Of a DNA stretch of 46,448 nt, positions 23,670-33,881 are shown piece after piece. Source of the DNA: Alphaproteobacteria bacterium (GTDB lineage: Bacteria > Pseudomonadota > Alphaproteobacteria > SHVZ01); assembly GCA_016869285.1 (NCBI GenBank), contig VGEN01000015.1, forward strand, positions 1-46,448, written 5' to 3'. The position numbers and the translations under genes were made by a program. A model generated the notes under the pieces. That model saw only the letters and a list, made by a program, of their open reading frames with translations, had not been told where the DNA came from and did not search any database. How positions within the stretch are numbered: position 1 is the stretch's first letter; each line of letters opens with the position of its first letter.

Positions 23670-24986
23670 ATGACCATCTATACCCGGCGCTTCTTCACCT
23701 CCTTCCTCTTCGCTTTCCTCACCCTCGCTTTTGCGATCGTCAGCCTGGCTCCGGTGTGGTCGGCCTCCGGCGAGTCGACCACTACGATGGCAGGAGCCGT
23801 CGCCCGTCCGGGTGCGGTCGTCGCTACCTCCGCGACGCAGACGCTGACCTCGACGCATTACGACCTGACACTCGGTCCCGTCGCGGGCGGCCAGAGCTGG
23901 GCCGGCACCACGCTTACGATCTATCTAAGCCAGGGTCGCTTCATAACAGCGCCCAGCATCACCGTCACCGACGCGGGTGGTGCTGCGATCGGCGTTACCG
24001 TGATTCCGACCGGGCTCGTCGCCAGCAACGGCTCGGTCGGGGGCAGCGCCTCCTACTATCTTCCGAGCGACCTTCCCGCCGGCAGCGTGCTGCGCTTCGC
24101 CAGCTTTGTTGTCGCCGGCCTCTCCGGCGCGACGGCAGGGACCGAGATCCGGATCATTGCCACCGCCGGGGGCAGCGCTAACAGCTTTCGCCAGTACGCG
24201 ACCTGGCAGACCCTGGCTACGGTCGGGTCCACTCCCTCCTCGATCATGCCCGAAAGCGGGTGGTGGTGGTCTGACTCCGAATCCGGACGAGGCTACGCGA
24301 TCGAGGTCGCCGATGGCCGGCTGATGTTCGCCGCCTATATGTATCGGCCTGACGGCACCAGCGTCTGGTACGTCGCGAATGGCGCCATCATCGGTTCGGA
24401 GTTTTCCGCTGCGCTGACCGAGTATCGCGGCGGCGGCACTCTGGCCAGGTGGCAGGCGGCAAGCCTGCTCGGCGATGTCGCCACGATCCGGATCACCTTC
24501 ACAAGCTCGACGACGGCGACGCTTCGCTGGAATGGCTCGGATTTCGGATCGGACGGAGTCACGACCGCGATCCGCCGCTATTCCTTCACCGGCGGCACGT
24601 CAGTCGTTGCGCCACGCCTCGCCGGCGCTCCGCCAACCGGCTGGTACTGGAATGCCGCAGAGACGGGAACCGGATGGTTCCTCGAAAGCCAAGGAAACCA
24701 GATCTTCCTCGCCGTCTACCTGTACGACGCCGATGGCAGCGCCCGCTGGTACGTTGCGCAGGGCACAGCCTCGAGCGCGGGCGGAGTATTCGGTTCCGCT
24801 GCCTATATCGTCCTGGAAGCGGACTTGTTCGAGTATGGCGGTGGGCAGACACTTACCAGCGGGGCTCGTTCGGGACTCTCCGCCGAGGCGAAGGGCGAGA
24901 TCACTGTGCAGTTCACTTCCGTGGCGGCCATGGCGATCTTGCCCGGCGGGCGGTCGATTGCGCTCACCCGCTTCAGCGGTTTCTAG
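23670..24986 (+). CDS. Secreted protein with two Trp/Tyr/Gly-rich repeats
   Basis: This 438-residue exported protein starts at ATG 23670. A signal peptide or N-terminal anchor (about 8-31) is followed by a beta-rich domain (about 50-180). Two repeats come next, at 196-304 and 323-434. Both open with SGWWWSDSESGRGYAIE or TGWYWNAAETGTGWFLE, continue with a 'YxYdxDGxxxWYVAxG' strand pair and end in an EYGGGQTL-like strand. I know such 'GWWWNPxESGRGY' repeats from many proteobacterial surface proteins of unknown role. The frame upstream of 23670 is open but antisense to nothing convincing and precedes no ribosome site. Binding of a surface glycan or protein partner is possible but unsupported. 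Confidence 0.75.
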   Translation: MTIYTRRFFTSFLFAFLTLAFAIVSLAPVWSASGESTTTMAGAVARPGAVVATSATQTLTSTHYDLTLGPVAGGQSWAGTTLTIYLSQGRFITAPSITVTDAGGAAIGVTVIPTGLVASNGSVGGSASYYLPSDLPAGSVLRFASFVVAGLSGATAGTEIRIIATAGGSANSFRQYATWQTLATVGSTPSSIMPESGWWWSDSESGRGYAIEVADGRLMFAAYMYRPDGTSVWYVANGAIIGSEFSAALTEYRGGGTLARWQAASLLGDVATIRITFTSSTTATLRWNGSDFGSDGVTTAIRRYSFTGGTSVVAPRLAGAPPTGWYWNAAETGTGWFLESQGNQIFLAVYLYDADGSARWYVAQGTASSAGGVFGSAAYIVLEADLFEYGGGQTLTSGARSGLSAEAKGEITVQFTSVAAMAILPGGRSIALTRFSGF

Positions 24987-25142
24987 GCGGCGGCCGCGCA
25001 ATATTGTCTCCTGGGCAGCGGCGGCGCGCGCGGCGGAACCGGTGCCGCGCCGCCGCGCCACAGCCACGTCGCGCACCGGCGGCGATCCGACGGCGGGCTC
25101 TCGTACTGGTGTCGACGGCCCTGCGCGCTGTACATAGGGCGA

Positions 25143-26012
25143 GTGGGGTATCAGACGATCGCCATCGAAAAAGTGACCGGCGGGCTCGGCGCCGAGGTGC
25201 GCGGCGTCGACCTGTCGAGGCCGCTCGGCGACGCCGTTGCCGGCGAGCTTCGCCGGGCGCTGGTCGATCACCTCGTCCTGTTCTTCCGAGGCCAGCGCCT
25301 CACGCCCGAGCAGCAGATCGCCTTCAGCCGGCTCTATGGCCCGCTTCAACGCGTCCCCTATGTCCGCCCGATGGAAGGATTCCCGGATGTCATCCGGGTC
25401 CTGAAGGAGGCCGACGAACGGAGGATCTCGACCTTCGGCAACGCCTGGCACTCGGACTTCAGCTTCCTCGAGGAACCGCCGATGGCCTCGATCCTCTACG
25501 CGCTCGAGGTGCCGGAGCATGGCGGCGACACGCTCTGGATCGATATGTACGAGGCCTATGAGGCGCTGTCGGATGGCATGAAGCGGATGCTGCGCGGGCT
25601 TCGCGCCATGCATAGCGGCCGCCCCTACGGGGTGACCGGAGCGCCGCCGAAGGATCTCCGCACCAGCCGCTCGATCGGGATCGAACGCAACAACCCCGAG
25701 GCCGACCGCGAGGTCGCGCATCCGGTGGTGCGCCGGCACCCCGAGAGCGGACGCAAGGCGCTATTCGTCAACTCGATCTATACCGGTCGCTTCGAGGACA
25801 TGAGCGAGGCAGAGAGCCGGCCCCTGCTCGACTATCTCTATCAGCATGCCCTGAGGCCGGAATTCGCCTGCCGCTTCCGCTGGCAGCCGGGCTCGCTCGC
25901 GGTCTGGGACAATCGCTGCACCATGCACTATGCCGTCAACGACTACGATGGCAGCCGCCGGCTCCTGCACCGAACTCAGGTGCAGGGCGAGAAGCCGATG
26001 CTCGCCGACTAG
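25143..26012 (+). CDS. TauD/TfdA-family dioxygenase (taurine dioxygenase-like)
   Basis: This 289-residue protein matches the compact TauD/TfdA form. It opens with IAIEKVTGGLGAEVRGVDLSRPL, has HLVLFFRGQRLTPEQQIAFSRLYGPL, and the iron ligands His103-x-Asp105 in AWHSDFSFLE and His262 in CTMHYAVNDY. The 2-oxoglutarate Arg lies in SRRLLHRTQV. The predicted start is a GTG at 25143 without a clear ribosome site, so the exact start is the least certain point. Its stop shares the bases CTAG (26009-26012) with the stop of the convergent SDR gene. No sulfonate or phenoxyacetate genes are nearby, so the substrate is open. Confidence 0.9.
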   Translation: MGYQTIAIEKVTGGLGAEVRGVDLSRPLGDAVAGELRRALVDHLVLFFRGQRLTPEQQIAFSRLYGPLQRVPYVRPMEGFPDVIRVLKEADERRISTFGNAWHSDFSFLEEPPMASILYALEVPEHGGDTLWIDMYEAYEALSDGMKRMLRGLRAMHSGRPYGVTGAPPKDLRTSRSIGIERNNPEADREVAHPVVRRHPESGRKALFVNSIYTGRFEDMSEAESRPLLDYLYQHALRPEFACRFRWQPGSLAVWDNRCTMHYAVNDYDGSRRLLHRTQVQGEKPMLAD

Positions 26013-26755
26013 AGGCCCTGGCCGCCGTTGACGCCGACGATCTGGGCGGTGACCCAGCTCGCCAGCGGCGAGGCCAGGAACAGCACTACATGAGCGACCT
26101 CTTCCGCCGTGCCCATGCGCCCCATCGGGCAGTTGGCGAGCGTCGCGTTGTAGAGCGCCGGCTCCTTCGCCTTGCGCTCGGCCCAGACGCCGCCCGGGAA
26201 CTCGATCGACCCCGGCGCCACGCAATTGACGCGGATACCAGCCTTGGCGTGCTGCGCGGCGAGCGTCCGCGTGTAGTGGATCACCGCCGCCTTGGCGGCA
26301 CCATAGGCAGGCGTGCGCACCGAGGGGCGAAGACCCGAGCCCGAGGCGATGTTGATGATGTTGCCCTTCGATGCCGTCAGGGCCGCCATCGCCTCGCGCG
26401 AGGCTCGGACCGTCGCCAGCACGTCGACATCGATGCTGACGTCCCAGCTCTTCTCGTCGTCGCCGGTGCCGAGCCCGCTGGCGTTGTTGACTAGCACGTC
26501 GAGCCCGCCGAGCGTCTTGATCGCTTCGGGAATGTATTTCGCGATCGCCGCCTCCTTCGCGAGGTCGCAGCTGCCGGCATGGGCCTTGCGGCCGAACCGG
26601 GCGACCTCGGCCCTGGTCTTCTCCAGCGCCTCCGGATTGCGCGCGCAGATCGAGACGTCGGCACCGGCTTCGGCGAATCCCAGCGCGATCGAGCGCCCGA
26701 TGCCGCGGCTGGCGCCGCAGACGATGACTTTCTTGCCCTTGAAGTCGAACGGCAT
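26009..26755 (-). CDS. Short-chain dehydrogenase/reductase
   Basis: This 248-residue classical SDR has the cofactor motif GASRGIG (14-20), CDLAK, LDVLVNNASG (about 85-94), the catalytic Ser in NIASGSG (about 136-142) and Tyr151-x-x-x-Lys155 in PAYGAAKAA. An Arg in SICARN (39) favours NADP(H). The sequence resembles FabG-like 3-oxoacyl reductases, but no acyl carrier genes are nearby and the substrate is unknown. Its stop overlaps that of the convergent dioxygenase (CTAG). It diverges from the Gfo/Idh/MocA gene with 130 bases between the starts. Confidence 0.92.
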   Translation of the reverse strand: MPFDFKGKKVIVCGASRGIGRSIALGFAEAGADVSICARNPEALEKTRAEVARFGRKAHAGSCDLAKEAAIAKYIPEAIKTLGGLDVLVNNASGLGTGDDEKSWDVSIDVDVLATVRASREAMAALTASKGNIINIASGSGLRPSVRTPAYGAAKAAVIHYTRTLAAQHAKAGIRVNCVAPGSIEFPGGVWAERKAKEPALYNATLANCPMGRMGTAEEVAHVVLFLASPLASWVTAQIVGVNGGQGL

Positions 26756-26885
26756 GGAGGCGCCCTCATTGATGGTGGTGCGGCCGGGAGACTAGCGCGG
26801 AACCGATGCCACGGATCGCGAAAATCGCTTCGCAGTTGACCCTGTTGCGGCGGCCGGCTCCCCTGTGCGCTCAAGGGAGGCACGC

Positions 26886-28055
26886 GTGGCGCTGAAGGCG
26901 ATGGTTCTGGGCGCGGGTTCGGCAGGCGAGGGGCACTCCATCGCGCTCCAGCAGGCCGGCGTCGAGGTGGCGGCGATCGCCAGCCGCACGGCCGCGGTTG
27001 TGCGCAAGGTCGCCGACGATCTCGGCATCCGCATCGCCTCGACTGATTGGCGAAGGACGCTCGAGGAGGTGAAGCCCGATATCGTCGCCGTCGCCACGCC
27101 CGGAGATACGCATGTCGAGATGGTCGAAGCGGCGCTGGCGCAGCGATGCCACATCCTGATCGACAAGCCGCTGGCGCCGACCGCGGCGGAGGCGCGGCGG
27201 CTCGCGCTCGCGACGAAGAAGGCCGGCGTCAGGTCGGCCTATGCAGCGACCTCCTGCTACCAGCCTTCCGCGTTGCTGGCACGCAATCTGATCCGCGATG
27301 GCGCCATCGGCACGCTCTACGAGGCCGAATTCGTCTCGCACTATCGCTGGCCGCAGCGGCTTCCCTATGGGTGGCCGCACCGGCTCAAGCTCGGCGGCGG
27401 CCGGCTCAACAACAACTTCACCCACAAGCTCGCCATCGCCGAGTCGGTGTGCAGCGGCGTCAGCCTCTCGATCGCCGGCGAGACGCGCAACGACCTGAGG
27501 CGTGCGCCCAGGGTGCCGATGCCGCATGACTTCCGCGACTGGCACAAGAGCGAGGTCTCGCCGGAGGCCGCCGAGGCCGCCGGCTGGGCGGAGGTCGACA
27601 GCGACTGGTCCTACACGGTGCTGGCGCGCATCGGTGCGCCCGGCAGCGACCCCTTGAAAGCAGCCAGCGTCACATTCCGCCACTCCTGCCTGCGCAAAGG
27701 CAAGCACCAGGACTATGTCGCCTTCTACGGCTCGGACGGCACGATCCATGTCGACGAAGCCTATTGCCAGGCGGCGGTGCATCTCTGGCGCGAGGGCGAC
27801 AGCAGCTTCAGGGAAGTGCCGCTGACTGCCGAGGTCGAGAGTTGGCTTCCGTCGCCGCAGTCTCGCGCGAACTGGCCCAAGGGCTGGGACATCGTGCAGC
27901 GCTCGTGGAATGCGCTCGCGCGCGAATTCGTGCGCGACATCGAAGGCAAGCCCTTCGCGCCCTATCTCACCATCGCCGATGGCTGGCGCCACCAGGAGGT
28001 CATCGACGCTGTCCGCGCACGGAGCGGATGGAAGGACATTCCGCGCGAGCCTTAG
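26886..28055 (+). CDS. Gfo/Idh/MocA-family oxidoreductase
   Basis: This 389-residue protein has the N-terminal Rossmann fold (VLGAGSAGEGHSIALQQAGVEVAAIASR), the family's DIVAVATPGDTHVEMVEAALAQRCHILIDKPLAPTAAEA with the conserved EKP-type Lys as DKP, and a C-terminal alpha/beta domain. Such enzymes oxidise or reduce sugars, inositols or related polyols with NAD(P). The GTG at 26886 follows AGGGAGG and is better placed than the GTG seven codons upstream. Its stop overlaps the convergent M81 gene by four bases. No sugar transporter adjoins, so the substrate cannot be named. Confidence 0.88.
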   Translation: MALKAMVLGAGSAGEGHSIALQQAGVEVAAIASRTAAVVRKVADDLGIRIASTDWRRTLEEVKPDIVAVATPGDTHVEMVEAALAQRCHILIDKPLAPTAAEARRLALATKKAGVRSAYAATSCYQPSALLARNLIRDGAIGTLYEAEFVSHYRWPQRLPYGWPHRLKLGGGRLNNNFTHKLAIAESVCSGVSLSIAGETRNDLRRAPRVPMPHDFRDWHKSEVSPEAAEAAGWAEVDSDWSYTVLARIGAPGSDPLKAASVTFRHSCLRKGKHQDYVAFYGSDGTIHVDEAYCQAAVHLWREGDSSFREVPLTAEVESWLPSPQSRANWPKGWDIVQRSWNALAREFVRDIEGKPFAPYLTIADGWRHQEVIDAVRARSGWKDIPREP

Positions 28056-29548
28056 AGCGGGTCGAGCGGCCAGATCGGGCGGCGGACGTTCTTATACGGG
28101 TATTGCTTCCAGTTGAACGAGGTGATGCCGCCGGAATCGACATAGACGAGGCGGCGGCCGATTTTCTCGAAATCGGCACGGAAATGGTTCATCGCCTTGC
28201 AGGCGAGAATGTTGGCTGCCTCCGGCTCGATGCCGAAGGCGCGGAACTGCTCGCGATCGTCGATCTGCACGCGATGGGTGGCGACGATGATCTTGATGCC
28301 GCCGACCTGGACGAGTGCGCTCGGCCCGAAGGATGTCACGGTGCCGGTTAGGAACGGGCCCTTGCGCACGATCCGGCCAGCCGAAAGGGCGAGCACCTTG
28401 CCGGTCACGCGCAGCGGCGTGCCGCCGAAGCGCGGATCGTGCTTGCCGCCGAGGTCGAGCGTGACAGTCGCGCCGATGCCGGCCTTGCGCGCCTTCTCGG
28501 CCGACTCGGCATCGGCGATCGATCCGACGGCGACATCCTGCAGGTCGGCCTCGATCATCGCCTTCAGCAATGTCGTGCCGTCGCCCATGCCGGCGCCGCC
28601 GGGACAGTCGGTGTAGTCGCCGATCAGCAGCGGGCCCTTGCCGCTTGCCGGCTCTTTGGCGATGCGGACAACCTCGTCGACCGGGCGCAATTCGATCGTC
28701 TTGGTCTTGCGCGTCTCCCAGGCGAAGTCGATCAGCTCGTCGGCGACCGCCTGCGCGCGCTTCGTGCCGTTGTTGCCGGTTACCAGCACGGTCGGGCCGA
28801 CGAATTTCTTGTCGGCCCAGTCGAAGCCGGCATTGATGCCGATATCGAGGATGTCCTTGTCTCTCGCCAGGATCGCCTTGGCCTTGACGAGGATGTCGAC
28901 CATCGGCCCATGGCCCGAGATCGTGCGGCCCTGGTCGAGGCCGTTGAACATCGGGCGCTGCGCATAGGCGACATGCGGGCGGATCTCGTCCTTCATCGCG
29001 CGCTGCAGCAGCTCGCCGGCGCGGATCGCGGTTTCGTACATGTCGACATGCGGCGTCGTCCGGTATGTCGACACGATGCTGGCATGCTTCGCCAGCTCCG
29101 GTCCGATATTGGCGTGGAGGTCTAGGGTGACCGCGATCGGCACTTTCATGCCGACGACCTCGCGAATCCGCCTGAGCAGCTCGCCCTCGGCATCCTCGAG
29201 ATGCTCGGCGACCATCGCTCCATGCAGCGGCAGCAGGAGGCCGTCGAAGGGCAAGGACTTCTTGAGGCTCGAGAGAATGACGTCGCTGAAATGCTCATAG
29301 GCCTCGCGCGTCACCGGGCCGCAAGGTGAGGTGTTGGCGACCAGCGGGTGGACCATGGTCCAGCCAAAGCGGTCGGCGAGATCGAAGATCGCGCCCCATT
29401 CGCTCTTGGTGCCGCGATAGGCGTGCGGGATTTCGTCGTCGCGCTCATAGCCGCCCGTCGTCTTGAAGCGCTCGAGATCGGCCGGGAGCCTGCAGAAGCT
29501 GTGCGACTCATGCATCACGGTTGCAGAGAAGATCTTCGATCCGGCCAT
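28052..29548 (-). CDS. M81-family metallopeptidase (MlrC-like)
   Basis: This 498-residue protein belongs to the MlrC family, named for the enzyme that completes microcystin breakdown by cleaving linear peptides. Likely zinc ligands are seen in TVMHESHSF near residue 12, LPLHGAMVAEHLEDAEGELL, and VTLDLHANIGPELAKH. The C-terminal MlrC domain follows with IGDYTDCPGGAGMGDGTTLL and VQVGGIKIIVATHRVQ. The ATG at 29548 has GAGGAGG upstream; the frame is open for 20 codons more, without protein-like character. MlrC paralogues are common in soil alphaproteobacteria that never meet microcystin, so a general role on peptides or D-amino-acid compounds is likelier. Confidence 0.9.
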   Translation of the reverse strand: MAGSKIFSATVMHESHSFCRLPADLERFKTTGGYERDDEIPHAYRGTKSEWGAIFDLADRFGWTMVHPLVANTSPCGPVTREAYEHFSDVILSSLKKSLPFDGLLLPLHGAMVAEHLEDAEGELLRRIREVVGMKVPIAVTLDLHANIGPELAKHASIVSTYRTTPHVDMYETAIRAGELLQRAMKDEIRPHVAYAQRPMFNGLDQGRTISGHGPMVDILVKAKAILARDKDILDIGINAGFDWADKKFVGPTVLVTGNNGTKRAQAVADELIDFAWETRKTKTIELRPVDEVVRIAKEPASGKGPLLIGDYTDCPGGAGMGDGTTLLKAMIEADLQDVAVGSIADAESAEKARKAGIGATVTLDLGGKHDPRFGGTPLRVTGKVLALSAGRIVRKGPFLTGTVTSFGPSALVQVGGIKIIVATHRVQIDDREQFRAFGIEPEAANILACKAMNHFRADFEKIGRRLVYVDSGGITSFNWKQYPYKNVRRPIWPLDPL

Positions 29549-29665
29549 ATGCGCCTCCTCGCGGATTGCTCCAGCATACGGCGCTCCGCCGCATCGCCGC
29601 AAAGGCACCCGCTCGATCGCGGAACCGAACCTATTCCCGAAGCACGCTCAAGATTGTGTCCAGGG

Positions 29666-31162
29666 CTAGGGTCGCCGACGCTTGCTGATAAGCAGCAGCG
29701 GGAGGATGGCGAGCGTGATCAACATCATCCACTGGAAGTCGGTGAGATAGGCCAGCATCTTTGCCTGACGATCGACTTCCTCGCTCAGACTGAGCAAACC
29801 TTCCAGGCTCTGAAGATCCCACGGCGCCGCCGTGCCGGGCTCGCGGAAGCGGTGGTCGTAAGGAGTGATGTTCTCGACCAGCGCGGCCCGGAAGGCCTGG
29901 CGATTGCTCGCTAGCAGCGCTTCCAGGATGGCGATGCCGGCGCTGGCACCGATGTTGCGGACCAGGCTGTTCAGGCTGGCTCCGTCGGTCCGGTACTTCG
30001 GATCGAGCGTCGAGAACATGAAGGTCGAGAGCGGCACATAGATGCAGCCCATGCCGAAGCCCTGGATGAAGCCGGTCCAGATCAGCTCCCAGGCACCGAC
30101 GTCCAGGCTGAAGCGCGTCATCATCCAGAAGGCCGTGGAAGTGATCGACACGCCGAAGGCGACGACGTAGCGCGGATCGACGTAGCGGACGATGCGGCCG
30201 GCGATGATCATCGCCACCAGCGTGCCGACACCTCTCGGTCCCATGATGTGCCCGGCGTCGATGACCGGGTACTCGAGCACGTCCTGCAGCAGGTGCGAGA
30301 GGAGAGCCAGCATCGCCAGCACGACCACGGCGATCAGGAACGCGATCAGCATGCCGGAGACGAAGTTGCGGTCCTTGAAGATGGCAAGGTCGATCAGCGG
30401 CCTCTCCGCGGTCAGGCTATGCACGATGAAGAGGTAGAAGGCGAGCGCGGAGACCACCGAAAGCGCGACGATCTCGGTCGACTGGAACCAGTCGAGGTGA
30501 TGGCCACGGTCGAGCATGATCTGCAGCGCGCCGATGGCGATGGCAATGAAGGTGAAGCCGGTCCAGTCGAACGGCGCCTCGGCATTCTTCTTGGTGTCGG
30601 GGACGTAGAGGCTGATGCCGAGCGCGGCGGCGATGCCGATCGGCACGTTGATGTAGAAGATCCAGCGCCAATCATAGGACTCGGTCAGGTAGCCGCCGAT
30701 GGTTGGGCCGAAGATCGGCGCGGCGACGAAGCCCATGCCCCAGAGCGCCATCGCCTCGCCATGACGCTCGCGCGGATAGGCGTCGAGCAGCGTCGCTTGC
30801 GAAAGCGGGATCAGGCCGGCGCCGAAGGCGCCCTGCAGCGCGCGATAGACCAGCATCTCGGTCAGGCTGGTCGCTGTGCCGCAGAGTGCTGAAGCCACGG
30901 TGAAGCCGAGGATGGCGACCACGAACAGCCGCCGCCGCCCGAGCTTCAAGGCCAGCGCTCCGGTCGGCGGCGTCATGATTGCCGCCGCGACGATATAGCT
31001 GGTCAGCACCCAGGCAATCTGCTCCTGCGTCGCGAGCAGGCTCCCCTGCATATGCGGGAGCGCGACATTGGGAATTGTCGTATCGATCGCGTGCATGATC
31101 GTTGCCGTCATCACCGCGAAGGTGAGCAGGCCGAGATGGGCGACCTTCGGCTTCCCGGTCAT
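29666..31162 (-). CDS. DHA2-family (EmrB/QacA-like) MFS drug transporter
   Basis: This is a proton-driven exporter of the 14-span DHA2 family, 498 residues. It shows HAIDTTIPNVALPHMQGSL of helix 1 (motif D1), the loop motif GALALKLGRRRLFVVAILGFTVAS (motif A), VYRALQGAFGAGLIPLSQATLLDAYP, and motif C as GMGFVAAPIFGPTIGGYLTE. The long periplasmic loop before the last helix is present (about 430-480). The ATG at 31162 is the first that gives a normal N-terminus; it lacks a strong ribosome site, so a nearby upstream start is possible. There is no adjacent EmrA-type adaptor gene. It diverges from an ABC exporter, making a two-pump locus. Confidence 0.92.
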   Translation of the reverse strand: MTGKPKVAHLGLLTFAVMTATIMHAIDTTIPNVALPHMQGSLLATQEQIAWVLTSYIVAAAIMTPPTGALALKLGRRRLFVVAILGFTVASALCGTATSLTEMLVYRALQGAFGAGLIPLSQATLLDAYPRERHGEAMALWGMGFVAAPIFGPTIGGYLTESYDWRWIFYINVPIGIAAALGISLYVPDTKKNAEAPFDWTGFTFIAIAIGALQIMLDRGHHLDWFQSTEIVALSVVSALAFYLFIVHSLTAERPLIDLAIFKDRNFVSGMLIAFLIAVVVLAMLALLSHLLQDVLEYPVIDAGHIMGPRGVGTLVAMIIAGRIVRYVDPRYVVAFGVSITSTAFWMMTRFSLDVGAWELIWTGFIQGFGMGCIYVPLSTFMFSTLDPKYRTDGASLNSLVRNIGASAGIAILEALLASNRQAFRAALVENITPYDHRFREPGTAAPWDLQSLEGLLSLSEEVDRQAKMLAYLTDFQWMMLITLAILPLLLISKRRRP

Positions 31163-31418
31163 GAGGCCAAGTGCGGCGGAGCCATGAGGCAAGGCTAGCG
31201 CAGGCCAATGAGGGCGGCCAGCATCGTGACCTTTTTGCGACACCTGTGCGCGACCGTCACGATCGCCGCTCTCGTGATTTGCCGGGACAGGGCGACTCGG
31301 GCTATCCAGGCGCCAACACCAAACCCAGCCGCCAGAGACGGGCCGCGCCGGCAGTCCGTTGCCGGAGGCTCGTCGCGATTTCACGCCCGCCGGTGTCGGC
31401 GGGGTCCAGAGGTCCGCC
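31163..31418. other. 256-base divergent intergenic region between two exporter genes
   Basis: This region separates the starts of the MFS and ABC exporter genes and should hold both promoters. I see no consensus -35/-10 pair that I would trust, and no inverted repeat that stands out. The ABC gene frame is open to 31359, but the GTG at 31419, with AGAGG upstream, better matches the usual N-terminus. Confidence 0.4.
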
Positions 31419-33284
<1,866 letters not shown>

Positions 33285-33287
33285 GGA

Positions 33288-33824
33288 TCAGAGGCGCTTG
33301 GCCTGCTCGTGCAGCGCCTTTACCAGTTCGCGGAAGAAGGCGCCGTAGTCGCTGCCCGAGATCACATGGCCGTCGACGACGACCGGGGCATCGATCACGG
33401 TGACGCCGGCATTGGCGAGGTCCGAGGCGATCTGCGCCGGGGCGGTCGCCTTGCGGCCCTTGAGCACGCCGGCGGAGAGCGTGATCCAGGCGCCGTGGCC
33501 GAAATGCGCGATGGTCCTGCGCTCGCGGTCGAGCGACTGCAGAAGCCGCCGCACTTCCGGCAGCGCGCGCAGCTTGTCGGTCGAGAAGCCGCCGGGGCAC
33601 ATCGCAGCGTCGTAGGCGGCAGGGTCGGCATCGGCGATCCGACCATGGACCTTAATGAAACGGTCGAGCGCCATGCCGGAGTGACCCTGGAGCTTGGGCC
33701 CGCCATCCGGCGTCAGTGCATGAACCTCGAACCGCTCCTCGCTCAGCCGGTAGACGGAGTAGAGGGCGCCGAGCTCGTTTGCGAGGTGCTCGAGCAGAAC
33801 GGCAATGCGGAGCGGCCGCGCCAT
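33288..33824 (-). CDS. DJ-1/PfpI-family protein lacking the usual cysteine
   Basis: This 178-residue protein has the DJ-1/PfpI fold: a short first strand RIAVLLEHLANE, where the Glu that supports the active site is Glu12 or Glu17, then YDAAMCPGGFSTDKLRALPEVRRLL, and the nucleophile elbow region TIAHFGHGAWITLSAGVLKGRKATA. Family members normally have Cys-His-Gly at the elbow; here it is Gly109-His110-Gly111, so the usual protease, glyoxalase or hydratase chemistry cannot use that cysteine. The late DAPVVVDGHVISGSDYGA matches the family. It lies downstream of a solute-binding protein gene on the same strand, with a hairpin between them. Confidence 0.85.
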   Translation of the reverse strand: MARPLRIAVLLEHLANELGALYSVYRLSEERFEVHALTPDGGPKLQGHSGMALDRFIKVHGRIADADPAAYDAAMCPGGFSTDKLRALPEVRRLLQSLDRERRTIAHFGHGAWITLSAGVLKGRKATAPAQIASDLANAGVTVIDAPVVVDGHVISGSDYGAFFRELVKALHEQAKRL

Positions 33825-33845
33825 AGGTCGACTCTCTGGAAAGGA

Positions 33846-33870
33846 GGGGGCGCCGAGATGCGGCGCCCCC
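33846..33870 (-). terminator. Stem-loop between the solute-binding protein and DJ-1-like genes
   Basis: A perfect 9-bp stem (GGGGGCGCC, 33846-33854, with GGCGCCCCC, 33862-33870) encloses GAGATGC. It lies 11 bases after the receptor stop in transcript order. It could attenuate transcription into the DJ-1-like gene, or protect the receptor mRNA so that receptor is made in excess. No T-run follows. Confidence 0.5.
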
Positions 33871-33881
33871 GAAGGCGGGAT

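Noticed and set aside
24600..25739. Long minus-strand frame (379 codons) over the Trp-repeat and dioxygenase genes
   Set aside because: It crosses two well-supported plus-strand genes and has no protein-like motifs; similar shadows cover 15158-16894, 18132-20336 and 40861-42666.
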